Shown here one piece after another: positions 20,608 through 31,455 of a stretch of DNA of 64,000 nt (its first letter is position 1; every line of letters starts with the position of its first letter). The stretch spans positions 10,119,077 to 10,183,076 of the forward strand of contig JAJEKV010000039.1 in the NCBI GenBank assembly GCA_021234155.1, read 5' to 3'. Position numbers and translations under genes: made by a program. The notes below the pieces were generated by a model. It saw only the letters and a list, made by a program, of their open reading frames with translations. It was not told where the DNA came from and made no database searches. The DNA comes from Isoetes taiwanensis. Lineage: Eukaryota; Streptophyta; Lycopodiopsida; Isoetales; Isoetaceae.

Positions 20608-21492
20608 CTACTTTATAAGACTCATCTTCTTTATCCAACCCTTCATACTGTATAGGTTTTGCACACCTGGTAGTGAGGAAGCAAAGACCCTAAAGGGCTT
20701 ACAGAAAGCCTCCTTCCCCAGCCAGGACGAATTAAACTTGAAGGGAGTATTCCCATTCATCCGAGTGGTGGGAATTTCTTCCAAGATTAGACTTTGGGGG
20801 GTATGATCAGAGTGAGAGAACGCTAACTCACCTTCAACATAACACCTGTCCATAAAACTAGCCGACTTGTTGGCCATATAGAACCTATCCAACAGACAAT
20901 AAACTCTGTCTTGACCCTTCTGCTTATTTGACCAGGAAAAGGTGGTATTGGAAGGCGGGACCAAGACAAATCCAATATTATCAAGTAATGAGTTCCAAGA
21001 GGAGTGCTCCTCTGTTGATAAATTTCTGTGTAGCCCTATTTTCTGGTCCCATGTGTCAGTCATATTGAAGTTTCCTCCCAAGATCCAATTTTCTGTTATG
21101 CTGGCCTGAAGAGAGATCCAGGACTCAATCTCTTTCCACATGATTGCCCGTTCACTCGGCTTACTAGATGCATATACATTGATAATTCCCCAGTGATAAT
21201 TATTTGTTTCAAAAGTAACCACCTGCCATCGCCCATCCCCTGCAGAATAGTAAGCTTTTTGCACTAGACCTTTCCAAAGTATACATGTGCCCCCTTTAGT
21301 TCCACTGGCTGCACAGCTGAGGGAAGAATAATTGTTGCCAACCCAATTGCCTAGAGAACTAGCCTGGAGGTCAGGGAGCCCGTGTTCCTGAATAATAATA
21401 ACATCTGCCTTCAAGGAGCGAATAGCTGCAAGTACTCTGCCTCGTTTGAGGACACCTTTTATTCCCTTAAGGTTCCAAGAAACAATCTTCAT
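20608..21492 (-). pseudogene. LINE-C ORF2 APE-type endonuclease
   Basis: The 294-codon open frame starts MKIVSWNLKGIKGVLKRGRV. It has the catalytic Asn (SWNLKG), Glu (IIIQEHGL), GGTCILWK, NWILGGNFNMTDT (GDFN normally; here the Asp is Asn) and SHSDHTPQSL (catalytic Asp-His). Apart from the GDFN change the domain looks intact. It is the start of ORF2; the frameshift into the linker lies at about 20.6 kb. Confidence 0.85.
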
Positions 21493-21500
21493 ATTGTAGA

Positions 21501-22340
21501 CAACGGTGTACTGACCAATTGGAGCTCCAGGGCCCTACTGAGAAGATGATTTTATCAATAAAAACCCACCTGAACCATGATAGCCAAGAAGTACCAGGAT
21601 AGGAGAAGGTAATCAAGCAGTTGCCCTCTGACCCCCATTCCTTTCCCCATCTAACGGGGGAATATCTCAAGGGAGAACCTCCTTCAAGAGGATATGGATC
21701 ACACCAGTGTGACAAGACAATTAGCAAAGGAGGGTATATAACCTTGAGACCCCCCATCCCTCCAAGGGTCGCCAAGAGGCCCATAGAATCACGTGAAAAG
21801 CATAACTCTACAATCAAAGGGAGCATGTGCATATCGAACCAACTTGCCCCAGCCAAGATAAGCCAAGGAATCTTTGTCAACCTATGCCCCCTATATATAC
21901 CCCGCCTCCATTTTATACCCAATCCATTTGGGGGAGATGAAAATGAAAGAGAAAGCCGCTTAACCCCCATACATGAATCTAGCCCACCACCAAGAGGAAA
22001 GTCAACAATACGCCATAGAACATCTCTTGAAAGACCTTCATCTTTTAGAGAAAAGACACCAATTAGCCATAGAACATCACTTGATAGAAACAAACTTAAT
22101 GCTGATTCGTGTATGTGCTTTAGTAGTTTTGCATGATATACAATTGTCTGCAATTGTTTGGGTCTACTGAGTGAGGATGATGTAGATGTTTTAACCAAGT
22201 TTGTCATTTTGCAACGATACCTAGGGTTACTAATGTTCCTCCTATATCTGTCTCATGTAAGGAACATGTAATGCTGGTCATCCTATTGGGCAACTGTGAT
22301 TGGCATAATCAAACGTCTCATCTGGTCGTCCAATCAGATG
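21501..22340. other. LINE-C leader or host DNA; long unassigned minus ORF
   Basis: A minus-strand frame of 246 codons (21467-22207) has no recognisable domain. It includes a short direct repeat, GATGTTCTATGGC, at about 22018 and 22065. A TATATATACCCC motif lies at about 21892. It may be LINE 5' leader sequence. Confidence 0.35.
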
Positions 22341-24308
22341 GCCAAGAATCGTAGAACAAACCCAAGGAAAGGGAGAAAAAAGTGAAGGAAGAAAAAAGAG
22401 AGAAGATGGAAGGAAAAGAACAAAAGAAAAAGAGGAAAAAGGAAAGCTGAAAAATAACTTGTAACCCAGCAAGGCAAACTTGGTTGTAATATTCTTAAGC
22501 ACCTCAGAATAAATTTATGCCACGTATCGAACGATGTCAGGTGTCAAACTAGAGTCTCCTTTAGGTTTGTGGATTGAGGCTTTAGTTCGAGTTTATGATA
22601 TGTCAATGACCTGCGCAAAACCTTAAATGATAATATTAGGTAGCTTTGATGGGTTGCCAATACTTTTGAAGATGCAGCTCCATCATATGGAAGGCTCCAA
22701 TTTGCATTCAGAGTCTAATTTGATAGAACTTGATTTTTCTAATGCTGATAATGGCAAGCTTTAAATGTTAATTTTGCTACAGGAGTTCAATCCTCAAGTA
22801 TATGTACGTGGTACAATCTGAACATGAAAAGGCAAGTACGGGCAGGGAAGAAGAACCAATATCTTTCTGGAAGAAAATCTACCAAAATGTCCTTGATTCT
22901 TAAATTTGCAAAAAGCTCTTGCAAAAAGGATTCATGGGGTTTAAGGAAACAAAAAGCAATTGTTGTAAAACATCAAAGATGCAAAGGAGAAGGAATCAAT
23001 GAGGTCTATAATAGTAAAAAAATCACATGTAATTTGCTTCACGAGGTAATTGAAGGACCTTAAAAAAAGGGGTCCTCATTTTTTCTAAACCTAGAATTGA
23101 AATTGCCAAAGACTAGCAATTTTAAATACGCAAAAAGCCTCTCGGGGAGGGGATGAACTATTTGCTTTTGAATTTGTGTTTCTGACATTAGCTGGAGTTT
23201 CCGTAACTGCAAATGTTAAGACACTATTTGAAAATACAGAACTAGACACCGCCTTTTTGGGAAATGATTCCTTTTTTTTGGGACATTTTAGAAATATGGA
23301 AGGGTGAATAATCAGGACTTTCTCATAAATTTCCTAAAAAAATATCAAGATACATATTCGAATGGTTTAGCCAACAACTGATCTGCCAACGAACAAATAG
23401 ACTCAAACCATCGAACTACGTAAAAGCCAATTTCTACAATTTGTCTAATTTAGGAAGGGTCACCAAAACTGGATCATTGTCCAATTGTGGACCCTACAAA
23501 CATATCAACAATGAATCAACAAATAACTATTATCTCAATCTAAACCAGAGCTAGTCACATTTCTAGTAAGATCAGAATTATTGATTAAGCCTACCCTTGG
23601 ATCAGGACTGACTATAGTTAGAGTAATGGTAAACCTAATTCCATTCCACTGAATGAAATAGTTAGAAATGAAAGAAGAATTAGAGAACAAGATGAATCAA
23701 AACATTTAAAGTGGCTTGAATAATGTAAGACATGGGAAAGAGACATGCATATATGCGAGGATCGTCATATACAATAAAGCATGTGCTTAGACAGGGTGTA
23801 AATCTGCAATATCCAAACAGCAAACAGGATCTAAATGAACTATTACAGCTAATAGAGGAGCAACTAAAAAACTGTACTTAAACATAACTTGCTCGATAGA
23901 GCCATAAGATTGCCCTATGTGAACAGCAAATGGAATTAGAATCTACTACACTAAAATCACTTCACAGCCTAGCAAAATGAACTAATCAAAGACATGAATC
24001 ATCAATTTGAAAATTATCAATACACGATACCATCAAGAACAGAACTTCAAATCTGGCAGCCATAGACATAGACTTGAGTTGGAAATAGGGCAGCCATAAA
24101 TAGAGATAAATGTCCCTGCTCCAGCATCGAGTCTTCCCTGAGAACAAATTGCGGTCCTGCAACTTCGTCAAACCCCGCCACTCAAACCTGCATATTCTCA
24201 TGGAATATGAGAAATCCCCTTACCCTTCAGGCAGCCCAAAATGAGAGTTACTATGAAACAAGCAGCCCCATTTCTTATTATAAAATGAGGCAATACCTAC
24301 CTTTTTCA
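22341..24308. other. Non-coding; purine-rich strand at 22365-22450
   Basis: About 85 bp of almost pure A/G on the plus strand (GGAAAGGGAGAAAAAAGTGAAGGAAGAA type), then AT-rich sequence. No gene seen. If the PPR gene continues beyond its apparent stop, a downstream exon could lie at 24000-24200, but none is recognised. Confidence 0.5.
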
Positions 24309-26183
24309 TCAAATATCTAGCTTTTCCAATTTGTCAGCCCTCACTTGCAAACAATAATTGGATTTTAAATGGACAATTTCACTAAAGCATTTCCTGCCCA
24401 GCTCAACATTGCCATGCAAACTACAAGAGCTGAGCAGGCTCATCCATCCAGACACATTGGGAGCTGATCTAGCTAAATCTTCTGCCTCTTTAAAGCAGCT
24501 TGCATGCCCCAAAAGATCAACCATGCAATTACTATGGAACATATTAGTTTGTATGCCATGAGATTTTGTCATATATCCAGAAAAGACTCGTGCTTCATCT
24601 AATAAGCCTGCATTACTAAACGCATTGAGGACACCAACAAAGGTCACTTCATCTGGCTCTATTCCCTTATGCAGCATGTTATCAAGGCATTGCAGAGCCG
24701 AAGCAACATTGCCAAGCTGACCATATCCAGCAATGAGAACGTTCCATGTATAAATGACTTGGTCTGGCATTTTTTCAAATACTTTATGTGCCTCCCCTAG
24801 GCTCCCACATTTGACATACATATCAACTAAAGTGTTCCACAAGATAACATCTATTTCCATTCCCATTTCAATGATCGTATCGTGGATGCCTCTACCCTGA
24901 TCTATGGCACCCATGCTCCCACAAGCTCTCAAGACACTAGAAAAAGTAATAATATCAGGCCTCATTTTCTCCTGCAGCATGCTGTTGAAACACTCTACAG
25001 CACGAAGCCCATCACCACAGTGTGCATACCCTGCAATCATTACATTCCATGACACTATATCACGATGTGGCAACTTATTAAATATTTCACGGGCAATCTC
25101 CAGGCTACCACATTTGGCATACATATCAATGAGAGCATTGCCAACTAGTAGATCGAACTGCAACCCACATTTATTAACTTGACGATGAATATCTTGGCCT
25201 TTTGTTATGTCAACTATGCTGGCACATGCCTTCAATGCACTTGAGAATGCAACTTTGTCTGGCTTTATTCCTTCACGCTTCATGATCTCAAAACACTCCA
25301 GGGCAACTTGACCTTTCCCATGCAATGTGTACCCTGCAATGATTGTATTCCACAAAACCACATCATGGTATGGCAGGCTATCAAAGACTTCTCGAGCCTG
25401 GTCTAAGTTCCCACATTTAGCATACATATCTACAAGAGCACTTCCAATTACAATGTCTGACTGCAGACCGCTCTCAATGATATGCTTGTGCACATGCTGC
25501 CCTTGATCAATAGCCCGAATGCTACAACACGCTTTCAAGGTGCTCAAAAATGTGACTTTATTTGGCTTAATACCTACCTGCTGCATTTTCATGAAGCATT
25601 CGAATGCAACAAGACCTTGGCCATGTTGAGCATATGCTGTAATCATTGCATTCCAAGCCACTACATCTTGACATAATAACTTGTCAAAAATTTTGCGAGC
25701 CGCTTCGAAGTTCCCAGTGTTAAAGTATGCCTTGAGGACAGAAAGGTGAACATAATTGTTTCCCTTCACACCTGAAAGTTCCATTTTTTGGTAGAGTTCA
25801 ATTGCATCTTGAGAATGGCCAAGGTTGGCATAAGCTGAAATAATTGCACAATATGTATATACACTTGGTTGTGGAACTTTACGAAATACTTGAATTGCTT
25901 CAAGCAAGCATTTGAAAGAGGCAAAGAGGCGAATGAGATGATCAGCCAAAGCTGGAATTGTATCCAGTCCACTTTGTGCCATGAGGGACTGCACCCTTTT
26001 TCCACATTTCAGGTCTTCCCTTCTAGTGCATTCTTGCAACAGGCAGTATGCATTATTTCGGGAAATGAATATAACTCTCTGCTCCATAATCTCAAGAGCT
26101 TCCTCTAGGAGTCCTTGTTCGCACAGTTTGCAAAGGCCATCTGAATTCCTACAGAACCGAGCCCTCTCAAGCACAATATACAA
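24309..26183 (-). CDS. PLS-class pentatricopeptide repeat (PPR) protein
   Basis: PPR proteins bind organellar RNA one base per repeat and act in plastid or mitochondrial editing, splicing or stability. Seen: about a dozen tandem P, L and S motifs, with signatures such as DVVAWNAMITAYAQHGQGLV, IGSALVDMYAKCGNLDQARE, DVVLWNTIIAGYTLHGKGQV and DIVSWNVMIAGYAHCGDGLR, then an E-like motif start (NVSGWMSLLSSCSLHGNVEL). There is no DYW domain. The frame ends with NYCLQVRADKLEKLDI, where the E motif should continue; a donor-like CAA|GTGAGG at that point suggests the annotated end may read into an intron. At 26183 the frame opens without ATG (a TGA lies four codons upstream); the first in-frame ATG is at 26087, yet residues before it look like PPR sequence, so an upstream exon is likely. 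No disabling break. Confidence 0.9.
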   Translation of the reverse strand: MYIVLERARFCRNSDGLCKLCEQGLLEEALEIMEQRVIFISRNNAYCLLQECTRREDLKCGKRVQSLMAQSGLDTIPALADHLIRLFASFKCLLEAIQVFRKVPQPSVYTYCAIISAYANLGHSQDAIELYQKMELSGVKGNNYVHLSVLKAYFNTGNFEAARKIFDKLLCQDVVAWNAMITAYAQHGQGLVAFECFMKMQQVGIKPNKVTFLSTLKACCSIRAIDQGQHVHKHIIESGLQSDIVIGSALVDMYAKCGNLDQAREVFDSLPYHDVVLWNTIIAGYTLHGKGQVALECFEIMKREGIKPDKVAFSSALKACASIVDITKGQDIHRQVNKCGLQFDLLVGNALIDMYAKCGSLEIAREIFNKLPHRDIVSWNVMIAGYAHCGDGLRAVECFNSMLQEKMRPDIITFSSVLRACGSMGAIDQGRGIHDTIIEMGMEIDVILWNTLVDMYVKCGSLGEAHKVFEKMPDQVIYTWNVLIAGYGQLGNVASALQCLDNMLHKGIEPDEVTFVGVLNAFSNAGLLDEARVFSGYMTKSHGIQTNMFHSNCMVDLLGHASCFKEAEDLARSAPNVSGWMSLLSSCSLHGNVELGRKCFSEIVHLKSNYCLQVRADKLEKLDI

Positions 26184-26762
26184 ACAGAGAAATCATGCAG
26201 TAGAGAGAAAAATACCTGGCCCATTTTCGGTTCTTCAAATCTGAACAGTAAATTCCAGATGTGCTCTGCAGGTAAGCATTGGATTTATATGTGATTGGGC
26301 TTAAGGCATGAACAAAAGAGGGGAGCCTCACCTACGGATTTGAATGGCAACAAATTGTTGTGCTGGCCGGTTAGCGGCGTATCGATGGCCATCGCCATTG
26401 TTGTTCCTTAGATAAGCAACAGGAGAAAATTTCGCCGTGAGTTGTGGGGCGATATCTCTGATCGTGAAGGGACCACTAAATGAACAAAGATTGCAAACAA
26501 AATAATGCCACTTTAAATTACCGTTTTTTTAAATTTACAAAAATGCTAACGCATCAATGGGTTGCCCATTAGAAGTCCCATTGATGCATGCACAACTACA
26601 CACTATTGAGGTACATTCAGTCGGTTCGGTGTCGTTTAGTGGAGTCAATACTTATGGATTGCTCTATGGATTGCTTCCGAATGCTAAGGGAGGTAAAAGT
26701 AGGGATTCTTTATAACCAAATTATTAGTTATCCCCGCATGAGTGTTTGTTATTTATAGAACA
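26184..26762. other. 5' flank of the PPR gene
   Basis: On the minus strand ATGGGCCAG|GTATTT near 26220 could be a small first exon with donor. No further coding sequence recognised. Confidence 0.35.
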
Positions 26763-26790
26763 CTAGAAAAAGTGCCCAGCGTTGTTGGGC
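26763..26790 (-). mobile_element. Helitron-type 3' terminus, second copy type
   Basis: On the minus strand the stem GCCCA-acaacgc-TGGGC (26774-26790) is followed after 7 bases (ACTTTTT) by CTAG (26763-26766) and T. The layout matches the end at 11153 (hairpin, AC..TT, CTAG|TG) but the stem sequence differs, so it would be a different family. Partner 5' end not found. Confidence 0.5.
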
Positions 26791-28920
26791 TTTTCATTGG
26801 GCATAGATCAAAAACTATACTGATGGTCTATAAGTTGAGAAATGTAAAGGGCAAAAATTGTTGCTTTTATTTTAAGTTGAAAAGGCAATTAAAATGGTGC
26901 TAGTATTTTATTGTGGATTTTATCTCATCATTTTAAATCTCATAATTATTCAAAGATTGTATGATTTTCGCTAGTGTTCATATTAGCTTGTGTTGATCTT
27001 TAATGCTAAAGTTCTCAAGGGATTGGTATGAAAAAGCATAAGCCATGATGATAAGCAAATAAAGTGGAGTTGAAAACATGTCAAACAGCTATCGAACATT
27101 GCCATCAATAGTCTTACTAAGGCTTATTATATTTCAATAATGAATAGCTTGGCTTAACCTTTGTAACAAATTCATAGGATCTCCATGGTCAACAACATAC
27201 TCTTTTCTGCTTGGTCTTATTTAGAATATATAAAACATTAAGTGCCCTTGGGTCATAAAGAACATTGCATTGTAATATTGTATAAATTTTAGCACTGTAA
27301 TATTTTGGACACAACCACAATAATAGTGAAATTCACGTGATGCAATAGCCTTTACATGCACATCGTCTCAAGTCTGTGTCTTAGCCAATCAAAGGTTTAG
27401 AATAAAGAGATTTAGAATAAAAAATAGACAAATATTGACACAAGCTCCTAGGTCCAAGTTTATTTTATTTAATCACCAATCTATAAGTGTAGTAAGAAAC
27501 CATTCCAAACTCCTTTGAGACTTGCTTATCTATACTATAATACTTCTATATAAACTCCTTTACAACTTGCTTATCTATACTATAATACTTCTATGTAAAA
27601 TAATTTCTTCATAGCTCTGAAGTTATAGATCCATGTCTTTGTAAAATGGTCCGCGTGCAAATGGCATTAAATCCATATCTAGTTTGAATATCAATGATGA
27701 ATAACAACAAGATTATTACGTAAGTTAGCACAGACATAGCAGGTAAGATTCTTAGGTACCTCGATCATGACAGAGGTAATGCTTTCTCTTGTCGTTGTCT
27801 AAAGTTCTAAAGTTTGACTATAAACTATAGCAGATAGGCTAGGAGATTATTTCGTCAATGTTTTGCATGTTTAATTGACTGTCTGTGATGGTGTGTCTTT
27901 TCAATAATATCACAGTGGAACAATACTTGTGCGAGAGTATGGGCTCACAAGCTAGACCTTGTGCTGCAATGCTTCTTATGAGATGTAGTTCAGATGGAAC
28001 TATGAACCTTCAGGGATTATGCCAACATAAATACAACTCTCCTTTGGCTTGTTGCAAACATTTAACTATGATATTTGATCAATTCAATAGAGTATTGCTA
28101 CAAAGTTGATTGACTATGAAACCTCATAAACGTCAGCTTGACCAATCTGAATGAACTTTTGTTAGAAGCTTTTCTGCACCAGTCATTTTCTAAAATCTCA
28201 GAAATGCAATTTTAATACATACAAATTACGCATGGAAAATGCATAAGAAAGAAGAAAAATAGAAGATTAGATCAGAATTTGTGACGATGCTGCCAAAGGA
28301 ATGTCATCCCAGTATTCAAATAGCAAATGGAAAATCTTCTATTATAAAATGCCTCCATAATTTGTGTCTAGCAATTTAATGCAAAATTCGGCAAGTACAT
28401 GCAATTACATTCATTATCTGGATAAGGCATTTGATACTACAACTTTGTGGAGGTTTTATGTTGTGGGCTATCGCCTTCCGAACCATCACTAATCCCACTG
28501 GTATTTTTATAACTTTGGCTATATGCCCTCTCTGCACTGTCATGGATGTTGCAAAGAGCCAGCGGCCATTCGTAGTAGAAAATGCTCTGATGATGCTTGA
28601 AGCTTCAAAATGCGAATAATGTTTCCTTATCTCGGTAGAGAAGACCAACATTTTTCAACATCTTCTTGCATTTGATAAAGCCACTCTAATTAAGAATGGT
28701 CTTTTAAATAGTGGCTAGATTGTTCAAGATATGAATGTGTACCAGCACAACACGGTAGCTTTTGTGACAGCGAATATGTCACAAGGAGCATCACCTTTGC
28801 ATTGAGGGCAGCATAAATTACAGTCTTCTTTTAGATCATAGCGTGTTGGTCAAATGCAGTGGCTTTGACCACATGCAGATGGCAGCCATTATTGCCTATT
28901 CACAATTAATTAGCAATATC
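26791..28920. other. Non-coding, AT-rich
   Basis: No gene. Contains a 45-bp tandem duplication at 27507-27596, each unit carrying TTATCTATACTATAATACTT. Short open frames at 27.9 and 28.4 kb show no family signal. Confidence 0.5.
27507..27596 (+). repeat. 45-bp tandem duplication
   Basis: Two units starting AAACTCCTTT at 27507 and 27552. Each contains TCTATACTATAATACTTCTA, which resembles plant Helitron 5' ends; the tandem arrangement argues for simple duplication instead. Confidence 0.75.
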
Positions 28921-29566
28921 CATCTATTTTTTGAGCCCAAATGCTGATTCAAAGTATTCCTAATGAACAACAAGCTTCCATCTTCTTTCAGATCCAGAGA
29001 TGTATTTATCAGATTATACCAAAGCAAATACTATGATTTAGTTAGGCAAGTATAGGTCGTAAAGAATAAGAATGGTATAAAGCAGCCCAGTACCATGACA
29101 CATACTATAATCGCTCTCTCAGTGCATTTTGATAGTGGCAGTCAGATGTCATTATGCGGCAAGTACATAATTCTAACACTCTCTTTGCAGATGTACTATA
29201 TGAACCATAAAGTAATAAGCTAACCCATCTATTTTTTTAGTCCAAATGCTTATTCAAAGTGTTTTTGATGAACAATTATTGGTCTCCGTGGACGTTAAAA
29301 AAACTATTCTATTCTATTCTATTCTTTTAGATCTAGAGATGTATTTATCAGATTATACAGAAGGCAAACATTATGATCTATTTAGGCAAATACAGGTCAT
29401 AAAGAATAAGTATGGTACAAAGCAGCCCAGTACCATGGCCCAAACCATTATAGCTCTCCCATTGAAATTTGATAAGTGACAGTCAGATGTCATTATGCTG
29501 CAAGTACATAATTCTATTGCCTCTCTTTGCAGATGTACTATATGAATCATAAAGTAATAAGCTAAG
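28921..29566 (+). repeat. About 305-bp tandem duplication, second unit carrying a LINE tail
   Basis: Unit 1 (28921-29225) and unit 2 (29226-29566) share most of their sequence, from CATCTATTTT through CCCAGTACCATG to ATAAAGTAATAAGCTAA. Unit 2 alone contains about 50 bp ending in (ATTCT)n, the 3' end of a LINE, at the place where unit 1 has about 20 unrelated bases. Confidence 0.8.
29278..29325 (+). mobile_element. Minimal LINE 3' end with (ATTCT)n tail
   Basis: GGTCTCCGTGGACGTTAAAA at 29281-29300 is the same 3' terminal motif found at about 59085 and, on the minus strand, at about 60240. It is followed by four ATTCT units. It is an extreme 5' truncation of the microsatellite-tailed LINE clade. 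Confidence 0.7.
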
Positions 29567-30959
29567 AAACAGGTCCAAATCTACAAAATCACTTAAAGAG
29601 AATAATAAAGGATTGAACCATACCTTCACTTGAAGCTTGAGACTATATAGATGGCAAGCAAACCAAAAAAACATGGCTATGATACTGAGAAGCAATAAAC
29701 AGAGTACAAAACTTATCAAGGACATGCAATATTTAGACAAAGCCCTGCCACAAGGTTGCATCTATGCCTCATCTTCTTTCATAATGGTACCTTTAAGAGT
29801 CCATTGCTTTAACCCTTCTTCATGTGCGCGTGCATAAGCGGAAACGTGACACCTCCCTGCTGCTACATTTCAAAGTGGACCTAAATCTGCTAAGCTTCCT
29901 GCATTTTTCATATACTTGATGCATTGGTTTTCATATGCATTGGCGATGCCATGGGCTAATAACTCGAGCGAGATGGTAATGCATTCTACTCCATACTCAA
30001 ATCAACCTTAATGTTTCGAATCCAGATTTACCAGCTTAAAAATGCCCCATGGCATCAAAAGAACTGCCATTTCAAAACCGCCATTTACATTCCTCCATAT
30101 AGAAGAGCCAGAAGTTGCACAGGAAGACAGTCGCTGCATCACCTCAAAGAAAATTCTTGCATGCCATTTTCGAGAAATGTGAGTGCAATCTTAAAATAAT
30201 GCATACCCAATTCAACCCCAATATTTCAAATCTGGATTTACCAGCTTAAAAAAAATGCTTCGTTGCATCAAAAGAACTGTCATTTAAAATCTGGCATCTT
30301 TTGGATTAAAAGCAAGTCACTTTTGAAGCAGGCGAAGTGCTAATGGATCCACAGTTGGGAATTTCTGAGTAAAAAAACTGCTCCCTTCTTCTGCATACTA
30401 CTGAGATATCTATTTGCCTTCTCATCACAAATCTATAACCAAGAAAGTGCTAGAAAATACCATGTATAATCTTGATAATAAAAAAGCATTTAAAAAGGAA
30501 TCATACTCTGGAGACAGTTTCTGCTGATGGAGTGCCAAGCATATCCATCGTTAAATCCAATTGATGCACAACTTTTCTCCATGGGAACTGAGGCCTTTCG
30601 GGCAGATATTATGGCCAAGCTATCTTCTCCGGCTGGGAGCATTTTCTTGATACTCCAATCAAGTGATTTACTATATTATTTTCTATGATGGTGTAGAGTC
30701 TGCTTCCTTGGACCCTTTGAGTTTCTAACTTCTATTGCTCAAGACTTATCTCCCTCATTAACACTCTAGGGGACATTTATTAACATCTGAAAGAGTGCAT
30801 GTATGAAAGGATAAATCTGGACACGCTTATAAAGCACATTCCCATCCTGTATTCCAATAACACAATTAACTAATGCTACACTTCAAAATATTACTCTGAT
30901 TCTATAAAAATTCAAAAAGCATAAGAATCTGTTGGTATAAGTCTGTTGGTATAAGTCGT
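29567..30959. other. Non-coding with a 210-bp-period duplication
   Basis: Segments at about 30002-30090 and 30212-30298 match (TTTACCAGCTTAAA then GCATCAAAAGAACTG), offset 210 bp. No gene recognised. Confidence 0.5.
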
Positions 30960-31423
30960 ACCTTTATTTTTGGATTATAAGTTGCAATAAATGACGGTTG
31001 GCTGAGGAGCAACATGCACTGCCTCAATTGCCTCAATTCCAAGTAACCGTAGTTTACTGATTACACCTTTGGAAAAGTCCAATCCATTATAAACATGAAC
31101 TTCATTATACACAAGCCGGCATGCATTTGTCTCATCTGTATCGAAATGAATAACCTGCCTACTATACAAATTTTGAGTCAGTATACACATCCATTTAAGA
31201 AAAAAAAGTTTCAAATGCTACCAGTTTGACTTTGATATATTCTTTTGAATCTACGGCTATAAAGAGGCTCCTGTTTTTGCATTCCAAAGGCAAGCATTCT
31301 TCCCCTGTGTAGAAGGCCACCATGTGTGCCGTTCTTAGGAAACTTAAGAAGCTCGCTCTTGGAAACCACATGGATGTAGTGTGCTGTTCTTAGAAAGTAG
31401 CATTTGGCTCCCCTTTTATGCAA
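30960..31423 (-). other. Candidate exons of an unidentified gene
   Basis: On the minus strand, 31058 down to 30962 lies between an acceptor-like GTAATCAG and a donor AAAG|GTACGA, and one frame reads YLELRQLRQCMLLLSQPSFI and on to NPKIK. A different frame across 30975-31160 (HFDTDETNACRLVYNEVHVY) is equally open, so the frame is not settled. A second open stretch lies at 31211-31423 (KSELLKFPKNGTHGGLL). I do not recognise either. They could belong with the exon at 33236-33556, same strand. Confidence 0.25.
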
Positions 31424-31424
31424 T

Positions 31425-31434
<10 letters not shown>

Positions 31435-31451
<17 letters not shown>
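31435..31451 (+). repeat. A-tract after AATAAA-like end
   Basis: GCAATAAAA runs into 17 or more A's. It could be the tail of an old plus-strand retroposon, but the preceding 200 bp show no retroelement signature. Confidence 0.4.

Positions 31452-31455
<4 letters not shown>

Larger units (their letters stand above)
17429..21500 (-). mobile_element. L1-like LINE (LINE-C), ORF2 largely readable
   Basis: Poly(A) tail appears as a T-run at 17429-17444, followed upstream on the minus strand by about 260 bp of 3' UTR, then C-terminal domain, RT, linker and endonuclease up to 21492. ORF1 is not recognised; 21500-22207 may be its 5' leader but could be host DNA. Frame breaks number about three or four, fewer than in LINE-B. 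The target duplication could not be identified. Confidence 0.85.

Noticed and set aside
27529-27596. TCTATACTATAATACTTCTAT, like a plant Helitron 5' end, twice on the plus strand
   Set aside because: It occurs as a 45-bp tandem duplication and points the wrong way for the terminus at 26763; too weak to call.
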